NCBI GenBank assembly: GCA_007449985.2
Contig: VIIQ02000068.1
Location: 372,001-436,000 of the forward strand
DNA from: Desmodesmus armatus
Lineage: Eukaryota > Chlorophyta > Chlorophyceae > Sphaeropleales > Scenedesmaceae
Direction of reading: 5' to 3'
DNA: 64,000 bases
Made by a program: the position numbers and the translations under genes. Each line of letters starts with the position of its first letter. Positions within the stretch are counted from its first letter, which is position 1. Of the stretch, positions 21,843 to 33,839 are shown one piece after another. The notes beneath the pieces were generated by a model. That model searched no databases. It was given only the letters and a program-made list of their open reading frames with translations, and was not told where the DNA came from.

Positions 21843-24060
21843 ATGGCGGACTGGGGAAAAGGGCTGCCAGACACGGCCCTTCAAAACATCTTGCTCAAAG
21901 CTGGGCATTCAGCGAGGCACGGCCTGAAAAGCTTGGCGCTGGTGGGCCCATCATGGGCGAAAGCAGTAGCAGCAGTAGAGGACAAGATGAAAGAGTTTGA
22001 TGTGCCTGGGTGCGTCGTGAGCTGACGGTGTGCTGTTCGCTCTGTGTTACGTTCCACCCATTCCGCGGTGGTGGAAAGTCTTTGCTGCCTTATGCCGTGT
22101 CATTATGATACTTGTGCTGCAGGTGCACCAACATCAAGAGCTTTGAGCGTTACTTGGACAATCCTGAACACCGGGAGTGGCTCAAGATCATCTTCAGGCT
22201 GACCCTGTACTCAGTAAAGGGGCTGTCCAGGCTGCCCTGCCCCCAACTGCAGCACCTGGTACTGCGCAGCTGTGACATCACAGGCGGCAGTGCTGTCTGC
22301 CGCACCATCAGCACACTCACGTCCATGACCAACCTGCACTTCAACAAGTGCAGGCTGGTTCTGGAAGTGCCAAGGTGGCATGGCAGTTCCGAACTGAGTG
22401 AGTCACCAGCACGGCAGTTCAGCAGCGCCCTGACACACCTGACAGCTCTAAAGGAGCTCAGCATGTGTGGTGTTGATGTCTGGTCGATTGAACCACCTGC
22501 TGCAGCAGCATCCGGGGCGGCACTTCCAGCAGCACCATCAGCAGCAGGACACCTGCTGCTGCCCCCCACTGTGCTGCAGTCGCTGCCGCACCTCACCCAG
22601 CTGCACCTGCAGCTTGGGAATGGCGATGAGACAGCCGGGGTGCTGCAGCACATCGGCACCATGACTGACCTGCAGGACCTGAGGCTGGGGGGCCTCAAGG
22701 GTCCCAGCCTCGGTCTGGGACTGCAGGTGACCATGCTGACAGCGCTCACAAAGCTGCAGCGCCTAGGGCTGCGAGGTGTAATCCTAGGCCACGGCTTTCG
22801 AGAGCTGTCACCTGATGCTGCTGCCCTGCTGGCCTGGCTGCCGACCCTACAGGGGCTGAGCAGCCTGCAGCTCAGGGCCGTGCACGGCCTCGATACAGGG
22901 GCAGGATAGTGTTGCCAGACAACTTTGAGCCTGATGCAGCCTACAGTGCCCTCACAGCCAGCAGCGGTCTGCAGCACATAGATCTGAGGGACACAAGGCT
23001 CAGCCAGAATGCAGGGCGGGGTGCTTTCCCAGCAGACCGCACATTCAGCAGCATAACCTCCCTGAGGTTTGGTCACCCTGACAGTGCGGATTCCTCAGAA
23101 TTCGACTTCTACGCAGCTGTCAGCGCCTGCCCAAACCTGCACGAGTTGCAGTACACTGGGATGTACGACGGCGAAGTGCTGCTGCAGCAGGCCACAGCCC
23201 TCACGAAGCTGACTGTAAGGCAGGCCAGGCAAGGCAGCTGTCCTCAGCTGGGGGGGCTGTCACAGCTGAAGAGCCTGCAGCTGCTGGGCCTGAGTGTGCA
23301 CCGTGTAGAGGACTTTGCAGCCGATCTGCAGCAGCTGCCGTCTCTCACACAGCTGTCGTTCCTGCGCTTGGAGGTTCACAGCCGGGGGATGCTTCCCACG
23401 GCCCTGGGCAACTTCCGGCTGCTGTGCAGCGTGTTTGATGGCTTGGCAGCTACTGCAGAGCTGAGTGAGGATGATAAATCCGCCTTTGCTACCTGGACAT
23501 TTGTCAGCAAGGTGGGTTGTGAAGCATGATAGGACAGCCCGCATGTTGACAGTGTTCAACCATATGCTGCAGTGTTGGACAGCTGTGCGAACATGCGCAT
23601 AGCTGTAAGTTGCATGCCACAAAGCATTCAGCCAATGCAAGAGCGTCACAATGCTGTGTGTGATGGGTACATGATCCGCCTAAGAGGATACGGGCTAGTG
23701 AAACGCAACCGCAGCGCCTGCAGTCGGGTATTTTTGCTGTTTGTGGAGCCTGTTGCTGGCCAAAATCCAGCATGCATATGTCCTGCTTGCAAGGGCAGGG
23801 TCTGGACACCGTGGCAGTGACTGCCCAATGCAGTGTCCAATGGACCCAGACCATGCAGACTGTTCTGACACCGTGCTTCCAATGTATCATAAGATTGTTC
23901 CAATGTATCATAAGAATGTTGACGTGTCCCTGCCTGTTGGTACTGCTGCTACTGCCTGCAGGCGGCCCCAGACAGCCCCCCAGATGTGTCGTCACAGCTG
24001 CAGGCAGCACTTGGCAAGGCAGAAGAGCTTGCTACCGAGGGCTTTTTGATGATGGATTGA
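21843..24060 (+). CDS. F-box-like/leucine-rich-repeat protein, copy A
   Basis: Exons are 21843-22009, 22123-23511 and 23962-24060. Intron phases 2 and 0 are the same as in copies B and C, giving 551 residues after adding one lost base. The N-terminus is F-box-like (WGKGLPDTALQNIL, then SLALVGPSWAKAV). It is followed by about a dozen LRRs, such as LQHLVLRSCDITGG, LTKLQRLGLRGV and LKSLQLLGLSVHRV. A short acidic/Ala tail ends the protein (PPDVSSQLQAALGKAEEL, then GFLMMD). Such proteins usually recruit substrates to SCF ubiquitin ligases; that role is inferred here. At 22898-22901 a G is missing relative to copy B, creating a TAG at 22907-22909. I treat this as a likely consensus error, though a real pseudogene is possible. 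The 3' part is almost identical to copy B. Confidence 0.85.
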
Positions 24061-24234
24061 TGTGTTGTTTGCAGTCTGGCAATGCAAGTGATTGGCACAG
24101 CGCTGTGTTGTGTGGGCTTTGGGCGAGGTGGCTGTGCGGGTGCTGCTGGGTAACCCTCACTGAAATGGCTCATCAGAAATGGCCACTGGCAGTTTGGGAA
24201 GCTTTGCACCAGCAGCTCCCATGTGTTGCTTTTG

Positions 24235-24239
24235 TGTAA
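24235..24239 (+). terminator. Poly(A) signal TGTAA of F-box/LRR copy A
   Basis: TGTAA about 175 nt past the stop, conserved at the same position in copy B (33835-33839). Another occurs at 25020-25024. Confidence 0.5.
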
Positions 24240-25602
24240 GTTGGTCTCAGGCGGAGCACTGCTCTGGCAGTTTGTTGTGGCTAGCAGCATCTGCAGATAT
24301 GGTTGAGCAAAGTGTCTGATATGTGTGCACTCTGCGCACAACAGCTTGTGAGAGTAGTCACTGCAGCCAAGCCAATGTCAAGTGCAACAACCCTGGTCGC
24401 TGCTGGTGCAGTGGGTTGAGCTGCCGCAGCTCACAGATGGTTGCTGCTGGAACAGCCGGTGGTTCTGCGTTGAGTGCCTCAGCAGTTGAGGATTGAAAAA
24501 TATCATTTGGTGTCTTTTGGTGTACTGGCAGATGCCGCTTTTGTCGGTGACAGGGCTTTGCAGTTGATTCCCTGTGTTCAGCATGCGCACGTGTGGTAGT
24601 TGTGGGACTTGTGCAGCATTGGTGTGGATGGTTACGGCCATAAGCTAGTGCGTTTGTGCCTGGCTCAGGCAGCATGCTGACAGCACTACTATGATGCGCC
24701 CAGCAGCAGGGCGTATGGAGCTGCAAATCTTGTGTTGTTGCTGCATGCAGGTAACATCCTGGGCCTTGCTTGGAGGATTCTGACGTTGGAAGGGTTTGGT
24801 TGTACAACCAAACGTGTGCTCAGAAGTGTAGCTGTGCTTGCTTCAAGTGCATTCAGTGTGGATGGTGTCTGTCGGGCACTGAGTGCGGCTGTCAGGCCGT
24901 ATTTGAGGTGGAGTCAGAGATAGCTGCCATTGCTTTGCAGTTTGACTTATTCAAAGTCGCAAAAGCGGCTTGTCACAAACCTCAAGTTGAGGCTGCATGC
25001 ACGCATGGTGCGTTTGCGCTGTAACAAGCCTAGGCAGCAGTACACATACATGATGGGGTGGAGTACACTTCTGCTTGTCTAGGCATGGGACTTCTACCTG
25101 TACGTTCTTAGGCTGACATCACAGCTGCAAGCCACAGACCTGCTTCAAGCAATGGTCCCACCACCAAAATCACTCGCACCACCACAGGGTGTCACCAACG
25201 TGGACTAGGTGCAAGAGATTTCGGAGTTGAGGGTTTAGCTGTTGCACATCCCCACTGACGACCCAGCATGCTGAACTTGCCGCTAAGCAAGGCAGTTTAA
25301 GGGCGTATGCATGTGTTTGCTGCTACGGTTCTGAGGGTGAGAAACGCTCACAATTGCCTTCGGCGGGTCGAACGAGGCGTTGTCTATTCTGTGGTGGCGA
25401 GCGATCTTCGACCACCTGACGTCCAAGGTTGACGCAACCAGGGGGAAATGGTCTATAAATACAGCTACGGGCACTGTGGTGGGCATTAAGCCCCGTCACA
25501 GAAGCTTACAGACACTGTAACAATTGGTGGTGCGCTTTTCATCACGCTGCAGCAGTGCCATAGCAAAGCACACGGCAAAGCACACCGCACAGTGGCAGCA
25601 CG
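24240..25602. other. Spacer between tandem copies A and B
   Basis: No gene. Positions 24240-25024 closely match the sequence after copy B (33840-34680), and 25070-25600 match the upstream region of copy A. The boundary of the tandem duplication therefore lies near 25030-25070. Confidence 0.6.
25315..25440 (+). promoter_or_regulatory. Conserved promoter block of F-box/LRR copy B
   Basis: Contains TGACGTCCAAGG at 25417-25428, 175 bp before the ATG at 25603. This is the same spacing as in copy A. Confidence 0.6.
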
Positions 25603-26332
25603 ATGGCGGACTGGGGCCAAGGGCTGCCAGGCACGGCTCTTGAGAAAATCGTGCTCAAGGCTGGTCGTTCAGCCAGGAACGGCCAGAACAGCCTGGCGCT
25701 GGTGGGCCCACGATGGGCGGAATCAGTCGCAGCAGTAGAGGACCAAATGGAGGAGCTTGATGTGCATAGGTGTGTCGCGAGCTGACGGCGTGCTGTTCGC
25801 GCTGTAGCAGTGTTATCTTTAGCCCGTTCAATTGTGGAGGAAACGCTCTGCTGCCTTACCGTGTCATTTTTATACTTGTGCTGCAGGTGCACCAACATCA
25901 CAAACTTTGGGCAATACTTGGACAAGCGTGGGCGCCAGCTGCGCAAGATGAGCCTGTACTCAGTCAAGGGGCTGTCCAAGCTGCCCTGCCCCCAGCTGCA
26001 GCACCTGGTACTGCGCAGCTGTGACATCACAGGCGGCAGTGCTGTCTACTTCAGCATCAGCACACTCACAGCCCTGACCAGCCTGCACGTCAACAAGTGC
26101 AGGCTGGTTCTGGAAGTGCCAAGGTGGCATGGCAGGTTCGAACTGAGTGAGTCACCAGCATGGTTCAGCAGCGCACTGACACACCTGACAGCTCTGAAGG
26201 AGCTCAGCGTGTGTGGTGTTGATGCCTGGTCGATTGAACCACCCAGCCAGCCAGCGGGAGCATCCGGTGCGGCACCTCCAGCAGCACCAGCAGCAGAAGC
26301 AGCAGGACACCTGCTGCTGCCCCCCACTGTGC

Positions 26333-29300
26333 CCCTACAAACATTTGGGTTGTTTTACTGACGCCACTGGGCTGAAGCCTGGATAACCACATGTTTACCC
26401 CAGTAGTAATCTTAGCCCTGCAGTAAAGTTGAGGTTATCTGTTGTGTCATGGTAATGTGGTGTGCCTCAACATTACTTCCAAGGTGCACCATAAGCTTTG
26501 TGCCTTCACTACAATTGCAGGCCTTGCTTTGATGTCAATCCTCTACTGCAAAGCCGCATGCTGACCATGCCTGAATAACAGACACACCCAGCCAAACACA
26601 CTACCCATGCATACCCCCCCCCCCCCAAACACGGCGCTATTTGATTTTGGAACAGCAGCAACAAGGAAGACTGAGCTGAGCTGCAGATGCAGCTCAGCTC
26701 CCGGGTGTTGACGGCAGGATGCGACAGGACGCCTGCTGTGTTGCTGCCGTCAACTCAACACTAGCCTGACGCGGCAGGCATCTGCCTAGGGACTCCTAGG
26801 AACACATCACCAGCTGCCCCTTGGCTGCATGCTACCGCCTGGTCCTCAACAGCACCACCATGCTTGCAGCCTCGTCCTTGCAACCTGTTTGGTCCTTGCA
26901 GCAGGAGGTGACCAAAGCTGTGGTGCAGGGAGCCAGTGGGTTGTTTGTGTGAGAGACACATTCCTAGGATTGGGGCGCGCAGTACTGTAGTGGAGGACTG
27001 CACTGGATCAAGCAGCAGCACTTGCTGTTAACAGCTTGTGGACATCAGTGGTGCAGAGGGGTGTGGGCCAAGCTGGGGCCGGGAGGGGAAAGAGTGGCAG
27101 GGCAACACCCTGACCCAACCTGACCACTGACCACACTACCCATGCACATGCCCCCCCCCCCCCCACCCTCCTGGTCAGGCGTCAGTAAGGGCATTGTCAT
27201 GCATTCAGAATGGTGCTCAATTGACCATGACAAACACCTGTGTTGTAGCTTCGTGTAGTACCTAAGTCTGGCCAGCCTGTGGAGCTGTCGATGTCAGTTG
27301 ACAGCTCAGCTGGTTCAAACCCTAGGGCATGTACACATGTGTTGCAAGCAACTGCTTGGGACGTTGGCTGTCAGCGATGTTGGGGCTCCCTACGTGACAC
27401 GAGACATAGCCCAGCTTGTCTTCCTTGTCTCAGCATCAAACAGGCCGCAAATAAGTTCCACACTGTGTCAGTTGAACACTTGCTCATGATATCGGCCCAT
27501 TTTCAAGAGCCGCGCTTGAGCGTTATAACGCAATCGTAAGTATTGCATGAATTCCATCATGGGTGGCTGAAGCTACCCGCTGCAGAGGGAGCATGCACTT
27601 GATCTGAGCTCCAGATCGAAGCTGCTCCCAGGCTCTCCAGCCCTCCAGCAGCCGAACGATGGGGGGCGTGATGGCACAGCCGAGGGATTTCAACGCAGAT
27701 ATGGACACCGCAACAGCCAGCCGAGCTGCCCAGCAGCCTCTCCACTGCCTGCAGCTACAGGGTGGTTGAGCATGGTGGTTGGTGGCTCTTTCACAGATCC
27801 AAGGTGAGCCCAGCGACTGTTCTAGACTGATTCAGCTCTGTGGACAGGTTGCAGACACTGTCAGCGGCCAGCACGTGCATGCACTAACAGAAGCAGGAAG
27901 ACAGCTGCTATTGCCTTGGGGCAGGGTGCAGCCAGTGTACACATGTAGGCACATGTGCCCATGGCAGTCTCTGGGCGCAGCAACACAGCGCAGCACCAAC
28001 ATAAGCAGTGATGCTGGGAGTGGTGCTGCACATAGGGTCCCATCAACTACATCAGCAACCTCATCAGGATGGTGTGACGCTGATTGCGGCTTGATGCTTG
28101 CACTGAACTATGCAAATTGAGTGCAACACTGGCAGAATTTGCAGAAATACTGCACGTGTGTTTCCCTGTATGTGGCAGGCTTCAAGTGCTGGCAGACCTC
28201 CAGGTGCTGGCCACCCCCTGAACACGCCAGGAGGCCAAAGTCAAGCAGCACACCTGCCGCCATTGGAGTGCAATATGCAGGGGCGTAGGACAGCGTGGTA
28301 AGCAATTGGACCTGATGGCAGGGTGCAGAAGTAGCAAGCTCTTTCTGTTCTGCGTCTGTGTTTCAGGGGTGGTACTTTGCAACCAACATGCAAGCACACG
28401 CATCTTGGAGGTGTGCAGTGGAGACAGGGACAAACCAGCAGCAGCCACGGGCATGCGCATCACAGTTTTGCGCCCACCAGCTCTCACTCACAATGGATTC
28501 CTCAACAGAATTGCTGTGTGCATCTGGGGCCTGCGCAGGGTCTGATGAAGCCTGGACATCGTCCAATAACCAACCCTCCCGCAAGTGCACCTCTGGCATC
28601 CCAACCGCCGCGAGAGAGCAGCAGCGACGCGCAAGCTCAGGGCAGTGCACCTGACACCTTCAACCCCAGGACAGGTGAGCAACCGTGTCTTCATGCCAGT
28701 TCATGTGAAGGTGTTGGCAGTTGATTGTGCCAGGGCAGCCCATTGAGTGGTGAGGACAGTCAGTTGCACACGGCGCCTGCTGTCGAAGATTTTGCTGGGG
28801 TATGGGCCATGGGGCCCTCCAACAGCACGTATAGGTCTTCCAAACCGATTGAAGCATTGCGCAGCAGGATGCAGTGGAGCAGTGCATGTATTCATTGCCA
28901 CAGTACTGATCGCTAGCGTTGCACTGAGCTTGTGCCCATGCGCCTATGCCCGCTGTGCATGCTGCAGGTTGAGGCTGTGCCCGTGTTGCTGGTGGCATCA
29001 ATCCACATGATGCCAAGGGAGGACGCCAAGCCCAGATGGTTTGGGAACGAGTGTTGCACACAGCTGTTTCACAGGCTTGTCCCTTTTCTCTGTTGTCGCA
29101 CAGCAAGCAGCAACAGCACAATGCAAGGGCGTTGCCAAACTCATTGTGGACAGGGCGTATATGTTAGCTGTCGTGTTGCCTGGTGCTGGAGTGTCCTGTA
29201 CCAGCAGCCTGGGGCCGTTTGTCCATGTTGTTGTGTGTGGTGCCAGTGGCGACTGTGTGTTCACCAAGCGTCCCCTTGCTCTTGGTGTGCTGCTCTTGCT

Positions 29301-29751
29301 GTTGACGTTGTGGTTGTTGTTGTTGCTGCTGGTGCAAGTTGTGCTGCACAGCCATGTGCTGTGCTGTGCTGAACCGTAGGGCGGCCCTGTGCTGACCCTG
29401 TGGCGCCTTGTTGTGCTTTATATACGGGAGTCAGGCTCCTAGCAGACATGTTGGTGCAACACACTGTTGGGGTTGTTGTCGACATTATTGCGACACGTTT
29501 GCTCAAAGTAATCGCATCACCCCTGGTCGCCACATTACGGGGCACATTACGGCAAAAGCGACACGTTTACTCGCAGTAATCACATTACTAACTCGACTTT
29601 ACCAGAAGTAATCCTGCAGTAATGTCGCAGTTATCTCGCTGAGTAATCTACTTAACCCACTATACTGCTAAAACGACATGATGATGTCCCCAGTAAAGTC
29701 AATGCTTAGTAATCTTTTTGCCTTGTATAATCTCCTCAAATGTTGGTAGGG
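26333..29751. mobile_element. CACTA-like terminal-inverted-repeat DNA transposon (3.42 kb, probably non-autonomous)
   Basis: Ends are CCCTACAAACATTTG (26333-26347) and its near-perfect complement at 29737-29751 (CCCTACCAACATTTG on the other strand). The 3-bp target duplication TGC is at 26330-26332 and 29752-29754. The uninterrupted site is seen in copy A (CACTGTGCTGCAG). The subterminal region has repeated AGTAAT (29507, 29575, 29607, 29617, 29641, 29707 areas) and AGTAAT/AGTAAA near the left end (about 26404-26425). A 3-bp duplication plus subterminal repeats suggests the CACTA/EnSpm group, but the CCCTAC terminus is not canonical. Inside are nested hairpins (26672-26700 and about 26706-26757) and two poly-C tracts (26614 and 27151 areas). 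There are a few spliceable-looking open segments (28370-28680 and 28960-29040), but no transposase I can recognise. Confidence 0.8.
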
Positions 29752-30799
29752 TGCTGCAGTCGCTACCGCACCTCACCCAGCTGCACCTGCAGCTTGGGAA
29801 CAGCGATGACCTGCAGATTGGGGATGGCGATGATGCAGCTGGGGTGCTGCAGCACATCGGCACCATGACTGACCTGCAGGACCTGCGGCTGGGGGGCGTC
29901 AAGGGTCCCTTCCGCGCTCACGCACTGCAGGTCACCACACTCACAGCGCTCACAAAGCTGCAGCGGCTAGGGCTGCGGGGTGTCAGCCTTGGCAGCAGCT
30001 TGCTACAGCGCTCACCCGATGCTGCCGCGCTCCTGGCCTGGCTGCCTACTCTACAGGAGTTGAGCAGCCTGCAGCTCAGGGCCATCCATGGCCTTGATAC
30101 AGCGGCCAACAGAGTGCACCAAGACAGCTTCGAGCCTGATGCAGCCTACAGTGCCCTCACAGCCAGCAGCACCCTGCAGCACCTCGACCTGAGGACACAC
30201 AGCTCAGCCAGAAAGCATGGCGGGGTGCCTTCCCAGCAGACCACAAGTTCAGCAGCATCACCTCACTGCGGCTTGGTCACCCTGAAGACGAGGAGTCCTC
30301 AGGGTTTGACCTCTATGCTGCTGTCAGCGTCTGCCAAGAGCTGCGCGAGCTGCAGTACATAGGGATGTCTGTCAGTGGAGCCATGCTGCAGCAGGCCACA
30401 GCCCTGACAAAGCTGACTGTACGGGAGGCAAGGCAAGGCAGCTGTCCTCAGCTGGGGGGGCTGTCACAGCTGAAGAGCCTGCAGCTGCTGGGCCTGAGTG
30501 TGCACCGTGTAGAGGACTTTGCAGCCGATCTGCAGCAGCTGCCGTCTCTCAAGCAGCTGTCATTCCTGCGCTTGGAGGTTCACAGCCGGGGGATGGGTCC
30601 CACGGCCCTGGGGAACTTCAGGCTGCTGTGCAGCGTGTTTGATGGCTTGGCAGCTACTGCAGAGCTGAGCGAAGATGACAAAGCTGCCTTTGCCACCTGG
30701 ACTATTGTGAGCAAGGTGGGTAGTGTTGTGAAGCATCAAAGGACAGACCGCACGAGAGTGTTCAACCATATGCTGCAGTAGCTGTATGTAGAGGTTATA

Positions 30800-30951
30800 C
30801 AACTCTCAGCTGCGGACGAGAGTGGCATAGCGAGAAATACCAGCACTCTGACGAGAACCGGCGGAGACATCCGAGCCAAGCGAGGATGTCGGAGCAGGTT
30901 CGAGTCAGAGGGCTGGTATTTCGAGCGCCACGCGAGTCGCGCTGAGAGTTG
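30800..30951. repeat. 152-bp foldback hairpin in intron 2 of copy B
   Basis: Starts CAACTCTCAGC and ends GCTGAGAGTTG. The arms stay alignable down to GACATCC/GGATGTC around a loop of about 10 nt, and share AAATACCAGC. It lies at the left edge of the sequence present in copy B but not in copy A. It could be a MITE or a small-RNA precursor; no clear target duplication is seen. Confidence 0.65.
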
Positions 30952-31079
30952 CATTACCTACTTATGCCATTGGCAGCGTTTTCCCACATTTTCAACCTCA
31001 TCACATCTCATTTTCACCCTCATCAACCACATTTCCCTCATAGTGCATTATGCAAACCTCATGGTGCGTTTTCTTTAAC

Positions 31080-33115
31080 CTCAAGGTAGCCACAACTGCC
31101 CTCATTACCCTCATAGTGCGTTATGCAAACCTCATAGTGCAATCATTTGAAATAATAACAGATTTGTAACAGGCAGCCCCCTCATCCCCCCTCATTTCCC
31201 TCATCTCCCTCATCCCCCACATCTCCCTCATCCCCCACATCTGCCTCATCCCCCACATCTCCCTCATCCCCCACATCTCCCTCGTCCCCCACATCCCCCT
31301 CCGTGGGGGAGTCCCCCTCATCCCCCACATCCCCCACATCTCCCTCATGCCCCAAATCCCCCTCATCCCCCACATCTCCCTCATCCCCATCATCTCCCTC
31401 ATCCCCCACATCACCCTCATACCCCACATCACCCTCATCCCCCACATCACCCTCATCCCCCACATCTCCCTCATCCCCACATCCCCCTCATCCCCCACAA
31501 CACCCTCATCCCCCACATCTCCCTCATCCCCCACATCTCCCTCAATTCCCACTTTGTGCTCTTATGACCGGCTGTGGCATGTCTGCAGACTGATGTGGGT
31601 AGAGCACTGGCTGCATACCTGCCATGCCAGCAGCGCTGGCTGCTGCCATGATCTGCAGGTGAGGGTGCAGCATGGGCCTCCTGCAACCATCTGCTGCTGC
31701 ATGCTGCTTGCAACTGGAGCATGAGGTCCAGACCCCGCCTGCTGCTGCTGCTCATGGTGGGCAAAGGAATGTGGCAGCTGCATGGCACCTGCTGGGGCGG
31801 CCATCAGGGCGGAGCTCTGCATGGTGGTGCTGCTGGGGCCCACGTTGTGCTGCTGCTGCTGCTGCTGGAAGTGCTGCTGCTGCTGCTGGGGGGGGGGGGC
31901 TGGTACTGGGGCAGCTGCATGTGCACGGGTCTCCCTCATTTTGCTCAACCCCACATCTCCCTCACCCCCTCATCTCCCTCATTCCGAATGAGGGGAGCCC
32001 CTCAACCCCCACACCTCCCTCACTTCTCTCACCCTCCACATCTGCCACACTCCCTCGCCCTCCTCATCTCCCTCACCCCCTTGCTTCCCTCATCAGCCCC
32101 CTCGCTTTGCTCAATCCCCTCGCTTCCCTCCACCCCCTCATTGCCGTCTTTCCCTTCGACCCCCTCGGTCACCTAATTGCAACTTGCCCCCTTCCCTCAA
32201 CCCCCTCACTGCCCCCGTGCCGTCCTTTTACACACCTCCCCACTGCCCTCCTTTTACCAACCCAAAGTCCTTCTGTCCCTCGACCCCCTCAGTCCGCACT
32301 TCCCCTCCTCTTTACACCTTGTCTTTGCACTGCACAGCAATTTGTTGAAGAATTCGTGCTTGAGGAGTTGGGGGAGATATGGGGTTTGAGGGAGTGTGGG
32401 GGTGGAGAGAGATGTGGGAAGTGAGGGAGATGTGGGGGATGTGGGGGATGAGGGAGATGTGGGGGATGAGGGGGGTGTGGGGGGTGAGGGAGATGTGGGG
32501 GATGAGGGAGATGCGGGGCATGAGGGGGATGTGGGGGATGAGGGAGATGTGGGGGATGACGGAGATGTGGGGGATGAGGGAGATGTGGGGGATGAGGGAG
32601 ATGTGGGGGATGAGGGAGATGTGGGGCATGAGGGAGATGAGGGGGATGAGGGAGATGTGGGGGATGTGGGAGATGTGGGGGATGTGGGAGATGTGGGGGA
32701 TGAGGGAGATGTGGGGGATGAGGGAGATGTGGGGGATGAGGGAGATGTGGGGCATGAGGGAGATGAGGGGGATGAGGGAGATGTGGGGGATGAGGGAGAT
32801 GTGGGGCATGAGGGAGATGTGGGGCATGAGGGAGATGTGGGGCATGAGGGAGATGAGGGGGATGAGGGAGATGTGGGGGATGTGGGAGATGTGGGGGATG
32901 AGGCAGATGTGGGGGGTGTGGGAGATGTGGGGGATGAGGGAGATGTGGGGGATGAGGCAGATGTGGGGGATGAGGGGTTTGATGGATATGTGGGGCATGA
33001 GGGAGATGAGGCAGATGTGGGGGATGAGGGAGATGAGGGAAATGCTGCTAAGTTTGTTCATAGTAGTTTTGCAAATAATACCCGCACTATGAACTATGAG
33101 AAAATTGCACAGAAA
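31080..33115. repeat. Foldback element made of inverted 18-bp minisatellite arrays
   Basis: A left array (about 31186-31548) of CCCCCACATCTCCCTCAT and a right array (about 32400-33040) of the complement ATGAGGGAGATGTGGGGG face each other. Outer flanks also match in inverted form (TTATGCAAACCTCATAGTGCAA near 31112-31145 against its complement near 33075-33110). The unit is 18 bp, so all frames stay open and translate to (GDEGDV)n-type repeats; I do not call these genes. Between the arrays (31550-31920) is a unique CAG-rich segment with a minus-strand poly-Gln open frame, possibly a captured gene fragment. The whole block (about 30781-33140) is an insertion into the intron relative to copy A. 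Confidence 0.8.
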
Positions 33116-33834
33116 ACGTTGATGATGGTATAAGACACAGACAGCAGCAGCAACATGCGCATGGGTGTAGGTTGCAGGCCACGAAGCATGAAGCCACCCC
33201 AACAGCGTCACAGTCTTGTGCTGTCACATGCTGGCACATGATCAGCATAACATGGGGCATCATGCCCCATAGTATGACGGACGTGCAACCGCGGCGGCTG
33301 CACTTGGGTTCTCTTGCTATTTCTGGAGCCTTTAACAGGCTGTTGCTCAGCACAATTCAGCATGCATATGTCCTGCTTGAAAGGGCAGTGTCCAGGCCAT
33401 GCTGACTGTTCTAGCACATTGCAATAACCCACTGACACATGCATAGCAACAGCACATCACATGTGTGCCCCTAGTAGCTATGCTACATCAGGCGTTCCAA
33501 CGTATCATAAGACTGAATGCTGACGTGTTCCTGCCTGTTGGTACTGCTGCTACTGCCTGCAGGCGGCCCCAGACAGCCCCCAGATGTGTCGTCACAGCTG
33601 CAGGCAGCACTTGGCAAGGCAGAAGAGCTTGCTACCGAAGGCTTTTTCATGATGGATTGATGTGTTGTTTGCAGTCTGGCAATGCAAGTGATTGGCACAG
33701 CGCTGTGTTGTGTGGGCTTTGGGCGAGGTGGCTGTGCGGGTGCCGCTGGGTAACCCCCACTGAAATGGCTCATCAGAAATGGCCACTGGCAGTTTGGGAA
33801 GCTTTGCACCAGCAGCTCCCATGTGTTGCTTTTG

Positions 33835-33839
33835 TGTAA
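33835..33839 (+). terminator. Poly(A) signal TGTAA of F-box/LRR copy B
   Basis: Positionally identical to the signal after copy A. Confidence 0.45.

Larger units (their letters stand above)
25603..33660 (+). pseudogene. F-box-like/LRR protein, copy B, split by a transposon
   Basis: The exons align one-to-one with copy A: 25603-25769, then 25887-26332 continuing at 29755-30715, then 33563-33660. The middle exon is interrupted by the element at 26333-29751. The host sequence resumes exactly after the TGC duplication, so 446 and 961 nt together rebuild the copy A exon. There are two further one-base losses relative to copy A, at 30193-30194 (GG for GGG) and 33577-33581 (five C for six). Without the insertion and losses it would be a 557-residue protein with the same F-box-like start (WGQGLPGTALEKIV) and LRR series, plus a small in-frame insert (DDLQIGDGDD). 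As it stands, translation stops at about 26361 inside the transposon, leaving the F-box-like part and a few LRRs unless the element is spliced or excised. Confidence 0.85.

Noticed and set aside
22904..22912. Calling F-box/LRR copy A a pseudogene because of the in-frame TAG
   Set aside because: A single G added to the preceding run restores the frame seen in copies B and C. The same kind of loss occurs in single-copy genes of the window.
27779..28120. Transposase-like gene inside the CACTA-like element
   Set aside because: Open frames inside 26333-29751 are short, lack recognisable catalytic motifs and cannot be joined confidently. Treated as non-autonomous.
32379..33133. Long open frames of GDEGDV/REMWGM-type repeats on both strands
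   Set aside because: The 18-bp repeat unit is a multiple of three without stops, so every frame stays open. The same unit occurs inverted at 31186-31548. It is satellite, not a protein gene.
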